A stretch of DNA of 36,748 bases from Brachyspira murdochii (GTDB lineage: Bacteria > Spirochaetota > JAAYUW01). How positions within the stretch are numbered: position 1 is the first letter of the stretch; every line of letters begins with the position of its first letter. The DNA is taken from positions 17,394 through 54,141 of the forward strand of contig DYJT01000002.1 of assembly GCA_020722965.1 (NCBI GenBank), written 5' to 3'. The position numbers and the translations under genes are program-made. The notes beneath the pieces are model-generated. The model made no database searches. It worked only from the letters and a program-made list of their open reading frames with translations, and had not been told where the DNA came from. Positions 33,597 through 36,748 of this stretch are shown piece after piece.

Positions 33597-35202
33597 CTTT
33601 TTCCTATTTTTATCATTTTTAATTATTCCGATTTTCATCCTTCTTTTTGTAAGAAGATTAAAGAGAAAAAAAGTATATTATTCTTTTACATTTTTAGAAA
33701 GATTTAAAAGCCAATCATTTAAACAAATTCTATTGAAATTATTTCAGTTATTTTATGATATAATTTTTGATTTTTGTATAGCCATAATTATAGCATTGAT
33801 TTTATCCAATATTTTTATAAGTTTTTCATTTAATAATAAAACAGCTTTTATAATCGATGCCTCATATTCAATGATGAAAGTAAATATAAATGGAATTACT
33901 CAATTTGAAAAAGCGGTTAATTACTATTACGCTCATAAGAATGATTATCCATCTTTTGATATTTATGCTGGAATATTTGATTATAAGGCAGGAAAATCAA
34001 AATTAATAAATTTGAAAAAGATGAAAAATATTATAAGCCCTAAGCTTTTTTCTTCAGAATTTTTAAAAAATTTTCAAATTTTTGAATTTGATGTTAACGA
34101 AATATTCAATAAGAAATTTTCAAAATATAAAAAAATAATATTTATTACAGATCTTTTCCCCTATAATTTAAGTAAAAGATTGAAAAATAACTACGAAGTT
34201 GTTGAACTTGGTGTTATAGATAAAGATTTCTTTTACCCTGTTGCAATAATTTCCGACCCAACTTCGGATAAAAAATATTGTTATTTTATTAAATCTCAAG
34301 GCAATTTTGTCCCGAAGGTCGAACTTTTTGATAATAACAAATTATTTATTGATGCACATGATAAGGTAAAGATAGAACTAATTAGCGAAAATTCTTTGAT
34401 TATTGAAACAAAAGAAAAAACTCTTTTAAAAGTTACTTTATTTAACCAATCATATTACATTAATCTTGCTAAAATACCATATTCTTTCAAGTCAAAAGGT
34501 AATTACTCAGACCTTATAAAAAATGTTTTGTCAAACAATAATGTTGATTCGCAGATTTTAAAATTTAAAGAAAGAGGTTTTAATATAAATAAAAATATGA
34601 TCCCCTCTATCTTCATCTATCAAGAAGATAAAATCGATAAATCGATAAAAAAAAGTTTAAAAAAAGAACTGACTAAAGGTAAACTTATCAATGTAAATTT
34701 TAACGATCAAGATTATGATGTAATAGTAGATCCAGAACTTACAGGTGGATTTTTGATTGCGACAAACAAAAGCAATATCATAAACTCTATTGATAAACTT
34801 AGAAGATTATATGATTTATCAAACAAAGACTTAAGACTAATTTTCCCGGCTTTTATCTCCAAGGATTTTATATATAAACCTCAGATAATAATCTATTTTT
34901 TAATACTTTCTGAAATTATACAACAAAATTACCAAGATAAGAGGTTAGATTATATTTTTAATTTATCTGATTATAAATTGAATAAGGCAGAACTTTTAGA
35001 GATGAATAATACCTGTATTTTATATAAAAAAAAGGATAAATTAATCTATAAAAATATAAGTATAGATGAAATATATCCATATAAAAAAGATGTTGAAATA
35101 GTAAATTTTAAAAAGAACAATAATCTAATACTTTATTTTATTTTGCTGGTGTTACTTTTTACATCAAAAATTATCCTTTTTTTATTACTAAAAAGTAAGT
35201 AA
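33589..35202 (+). CDS. BatA-like membrane protein with degenerate VWA domain
   Basis: This 537-residue protein has an N-terminal BatA-type helix with basic end (FFLFLSFLIIPIFILLFVRR, 4-23), a second helix at 60-80, and a VWA-like domain starting FIIDASYSMM (Asp90-x-Ser-x-Ser94). The rest of the MIDAS is poorly conserved: no clear Thr-Asp pair, and FITDLFPYN may supply the late Asp. A long extracytoplasmic region follows, then a C-terminal helix (NLILYFILLVLLFTSKIILF) and a short basic tail. It is the last gene of the lpxB operon and overlaps the DUF58 gene. It probably docks the MoxR/DUF58 proteins at the membrane. Confidence 0.75.
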   Translation: MSDFFLFLSFLIIPIFILLFVRRLKRKKVYYSFTFLERFKSQSFKQILLKLFQLFYDIIFDFCIAIIIALILSNIFISFSFNNKTAFIIDASYSMMKVNINGITQFEKAVNYYYAHKNDYPSFDIYAGIFDYKAGKSKLINLKKMKNIISPKLFSSEFLKNFQIFEFDVNEIFNKKFSKYKKIIFITDLFPYNLSKRLKNNYEVVELGVIDKDFFYPVAIISDPTSDKKYCYFIKSQGNFVPKVELFDNNKLFIDAHDKVKIELISENSLIIETKEKTLLKVTLFNQSYYINLAKIPYSFKSKGNYSDLIKNVLSNNNVDSQILKFKERGFNINKNMIPSIFIYQEDKIDKSIKKSLKKELTKGKLINVNFNDQDYDVIVDPELTGGFLIATNKSNIINSIDKLRRLYDLSNKDLRLIFPAFISKDFIYKPQIIIYFLILSEIIQQNYQDKRLDYIFNLSDYKLNKAELLEMNNTCILYKKKDKLIYKNISIDEIYPYKKDVEIVNFKKNNNLILYFILLVLLFTSKIILFLLLKSK

Positions 35203-35214
35203 AGGGATCAATCT

Positions 35215-35508
35215 ATTTATCTTTTTTAGATAGATGTTATTATAAAGAATCAAATATTTTTGTAATACTGGGCTTAGGCATTTATCTTGTTTTAATAGAG
35301 GTGACTGCATGCGATAACGAATAAGCCAAGTGTCCGTGTTTCGTATTTATCTATCTTTGATAGAGGTGATTACAACAAATCAAAAATCTGTTACACTAAA
35401 TTTTAATTATTTATATTTCTTAAATAGAGGTAATTATAAAAAACCCATAATACTTAGTAAATACTGGGATTTAGGTATTTATCTTTCTTAACAGATAAAA
35501 ATATATTA
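35215..35508. repeat. Degenerate array of 32-bp repeats, 64-68 bp period, CRISPR-like
   Basis: Four units of 32 bp align without gaps: 35215-35246, 35280-35311, 35345-35376 and 35409-35440, each starting ATTTAT and carrying ATAGAGGTGATTA or a close variant in the second half. A half-conserved fifth unit begins at 35477 and runs into the end of the MFS gene. Intervals are 65, 65, 64 and 68 bp, with gaps of 32-36 bp, as in CRISPR. The third unit contains a small hairpin CTATC-TTT-GATAG. Against an active array: units differ from each other by many bases, parts of the gaps also resemble each other (ATACTGGG..TTAGG precedes the second and fifth units), and no cas gene is present. Confidence 0.65.
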
Positions 35509-36697
35509 TAATCGATAAGATCTGCATTGAAATTACCGTAACTAAAATTGACAGATAATTTATTTTAAATAATAAACCAAAAATCATACTTGAAATAAAT
35601 ATTGCAAGCCCATAGAAAGTATTGAAAATCCCATAACCAGTTCCTCTTTTTTTTAGGTGAGTCAAATCAGCTATTGAAGATTTCATTATGGTTTCGTGAA
35701 ATCCCATGACAATACCCCAAACAACAATACTTATAATTGCCATGTAGAAATTTTTAAAATAAGCAAATATTGGAATTAAAATTGTGAATAATGGAATAAC
35801 TATTAAAACTTTTAATCCAGCATTAGAATTCTTATATTTAATTTTAAATAAATCGTAGGATTTCCCGGCGATTAATGCTGCAATAGCATCTACTCCCATT
35901 CCTATTGCATAAAAGAAAGGTATTTGTACATCGTTTAAAATATTTTTCTCCTTGAAATAATAACCTAAAAGAGCGAATGAAATAAAACCAACTGTAGTCG
36001 TGATTGTGAATGCACAGTAAAGCCAGAATGTCTTTGATAGTTTTTCACTTTGATTTTCATCTGTAATCTCGAGTCTTTCGGGATGAGGAACTTTTATCCT
36101 GGCAAAAACAAGAGATATCATTAAGATTAAAAATGGAATAAACATAAATAAAAATGCATTTTTATATCCAATTAATTCACCTTTATCTTTGTTTGTTAGG
36201 AGTAGAATGAAGCTAAAGAGTAAGGGACCTATTATTGCACCGATTTGATCAAGAACTTCATGTATTGCGAATCCCAATCCAGTTCCAATATGCTTTGTGG
36301 CAGATGAGAGTATTGTGTCTTTTGCCGGTGATCTAATTGCTTTACCAACTCGTTCGAACACTATGAAAACACTTACTATCTGCCAGACATAAGATAAAGC
36401 AATTAAAGGAACCGAAATTAAAAGAAAATATCCAAGGATTGTAAATAACCAATAATTTTTTGATTTATCCGAAAGATAACCAGAAATAATCCTGATAAAA
36501 TATCCAAAGAATTCAGCAAGACCGGTTATTAAACCAACAAGAGCTATATCCATCCCGATAAGTTTGGTGAAAGGACCATATACACTTCTAGCACCTTCAT
36601 ATATAATATCACCTAGTAAACTTATCAAACCAAAAAGAAATATAAGTAAAATTGCTTTTTTTCTAGACTCCAAAGAATTGTTATTAGAAAAATCCAT
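35471..36697 (-). CDS. Major facilitator superfamily transporter
   Basis: This 408-residue inner-membrane transporter has about 12 hydrophobic segments and an MFS-type loop 2-3 (GYLSDKSKNYW, near 73-83) and RVGKAIRSPAKDTILS near 116-131. A central hydrophilic loop (RIKVPHPERLEITDENQSEKLSK) separates the two six-helix halves. The Shine-Dalgarno GAGGAG, read at 36708-36703, lies 5 bases before the ATG at 36697. The gene converges on the VWA operon. Substrate is not predictable; the start LLGDIIYEGARSVYGPF is seen in a bacterial MFS subgroup of unknown substrate. Confidence 0.85.
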   Translation of the reverse strand: MDFSNNNSLESRKKAILLIFLFGLISLLGDIIYEGARSVYGPFTKLIGMDIALVGLITGLAEFFGYFIRIISGYLSDKSKNYWLFTILGYFLLISVPLIALSYVWQIVSVFIVFERVGKAIRSPAKDTILSSATKHIGTGLGFAIHEVLDQIGAIIGPLLFSFILLLTNKDKGELIGYKNAFLFMFIPFLILMISLVFARIKVPHPERLEITDENQSEKLSKTFWLYCAFTITTTVGFISFALLGYYFKEKNILNDVQIPFFYAIGMGVDAIAALIAGKSYDLFKIKYKNSNAGLKVLIVIPLFTILIPIFAYFKNFYMAIISIVVWGIVMGFHETIMKSSIADLTHLKKRGTGYGIFNTFYGLAIFISSMIFGLLFKINYLSILVTVISMQILSIIIYFYLLRKINT

Positions 36698-36702
36698 ATT
36701 AA

Positions 36703-36708
36703 CTCCTC
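36703..36708 (-). promoter_or_regulatory. Shine-Dalgarno of the MFS gene
   Basis: GAGGAG on the minus strand, 5 bases ahead of the ATG at 36697-36695, fixes the start. The remaining 40 bases to the window edge are AT-rich with nothing else recognisable. Confidence 0.7.
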
Positions 36709-36748
36709 AAATTGTAATTCATCTATTTATTAATTCTTATTATTATTT

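Noticed and set aside
35215-35508. Calling a functional CRISPR array
   Set aside because: Repeats are not near-identical, some gaps resemble one another and no cas gene lies in the window.

Overview
The window is a low-GC bacterial chromosome segment (roughly 27-42 % G+C in the 60-base stretches counted by hand), densely packed with short-spaced, mostly plus-strand operons. A lipid A disaccharide synthase (lpxB) points to a bacterium with an outer membrane. An Mbx-type ferredoxin-dependent respiratory complex points to anaerobic metabolism. The genus cannot be read from the sequence; an anaerobic spirochaete-like or other deep-branching low-GC lineage would fit, but that is inference. No rRNA, tRNA or complete mobile element was seen.

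Layout. (1) 1-6946: a branched-chain-amino-acid-type (Liv/HAAT) ABC transporter operon headed by a KAS III-like condensing enzyme. Two look-alike 13-bp palindromes and a TTGACA promoter lie upstream. The last gene is an in-frame fusion of LivM with a complete alpha/beta hydrolase, and a good Shine-Dalgarno and ATG sit exactly at the junction. (2) 7052-9121: a small PII/CutA-like YqfO-family protein, a PrsW-type intramembrane protease and two tandem paralogous DUF5668-like membrane proteins. (3) 9122-10257: a gene-poor strip with a decayed IS3-family orfA. (4) 10258-21355: thirteen genes in the exact order mbxA-B-C-D-F-G-H-H'-M-J-K-L-N, encoding a membrane-bound ion-pumping oxidoreductase. The large subunit keeps only one cysteine of each nickel-binding CxxC pair, so it is not a hydrogenase. 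The last subunit fuses an MbxN/NuoI-like diferredoxin, an NfnB/GltD-like flavoprotein and a degenerate ferritin-like tail. This block is visibly richer in G+C and CGN arginine codons than its flanks and may have been transferred. (5) 21356-24796: a sparse region with a membrane-anchored beta-propeller protein, a four- to five-TM protein and a winged-helix regulator interrupted by an in-frame TAA. (6) 24797-35202: lpxB followed by a tight operon with three von Willebrand A (VWA)-type proteins, four membrane or secreted proteins of unknown function, a MoxR AAA+ ATPase and a DUF58 protein. (7) 35203-35508: a degenerate repeat array with 64-68 bp period, CRISPR-like in spacing. (8) 35471-36697, minus strand: an MFS transporter.

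How the parts work together. The Liv-type importer plus hydrolase plus condensing enzyme suggests uptake and cytoplasmic processing of an unknown acyl or ester compound. The Mbx complex would oxidise reduced ferredoxin, pass electrons to NAD(P)+ (or sulfane sulfur in the archaeal relative) and pump Na+ or H+. The MoxR-DUF58-VWA cluster resembles Bat-type envelope maturation or stress modules and is physically coupled to lipid A synthesis.
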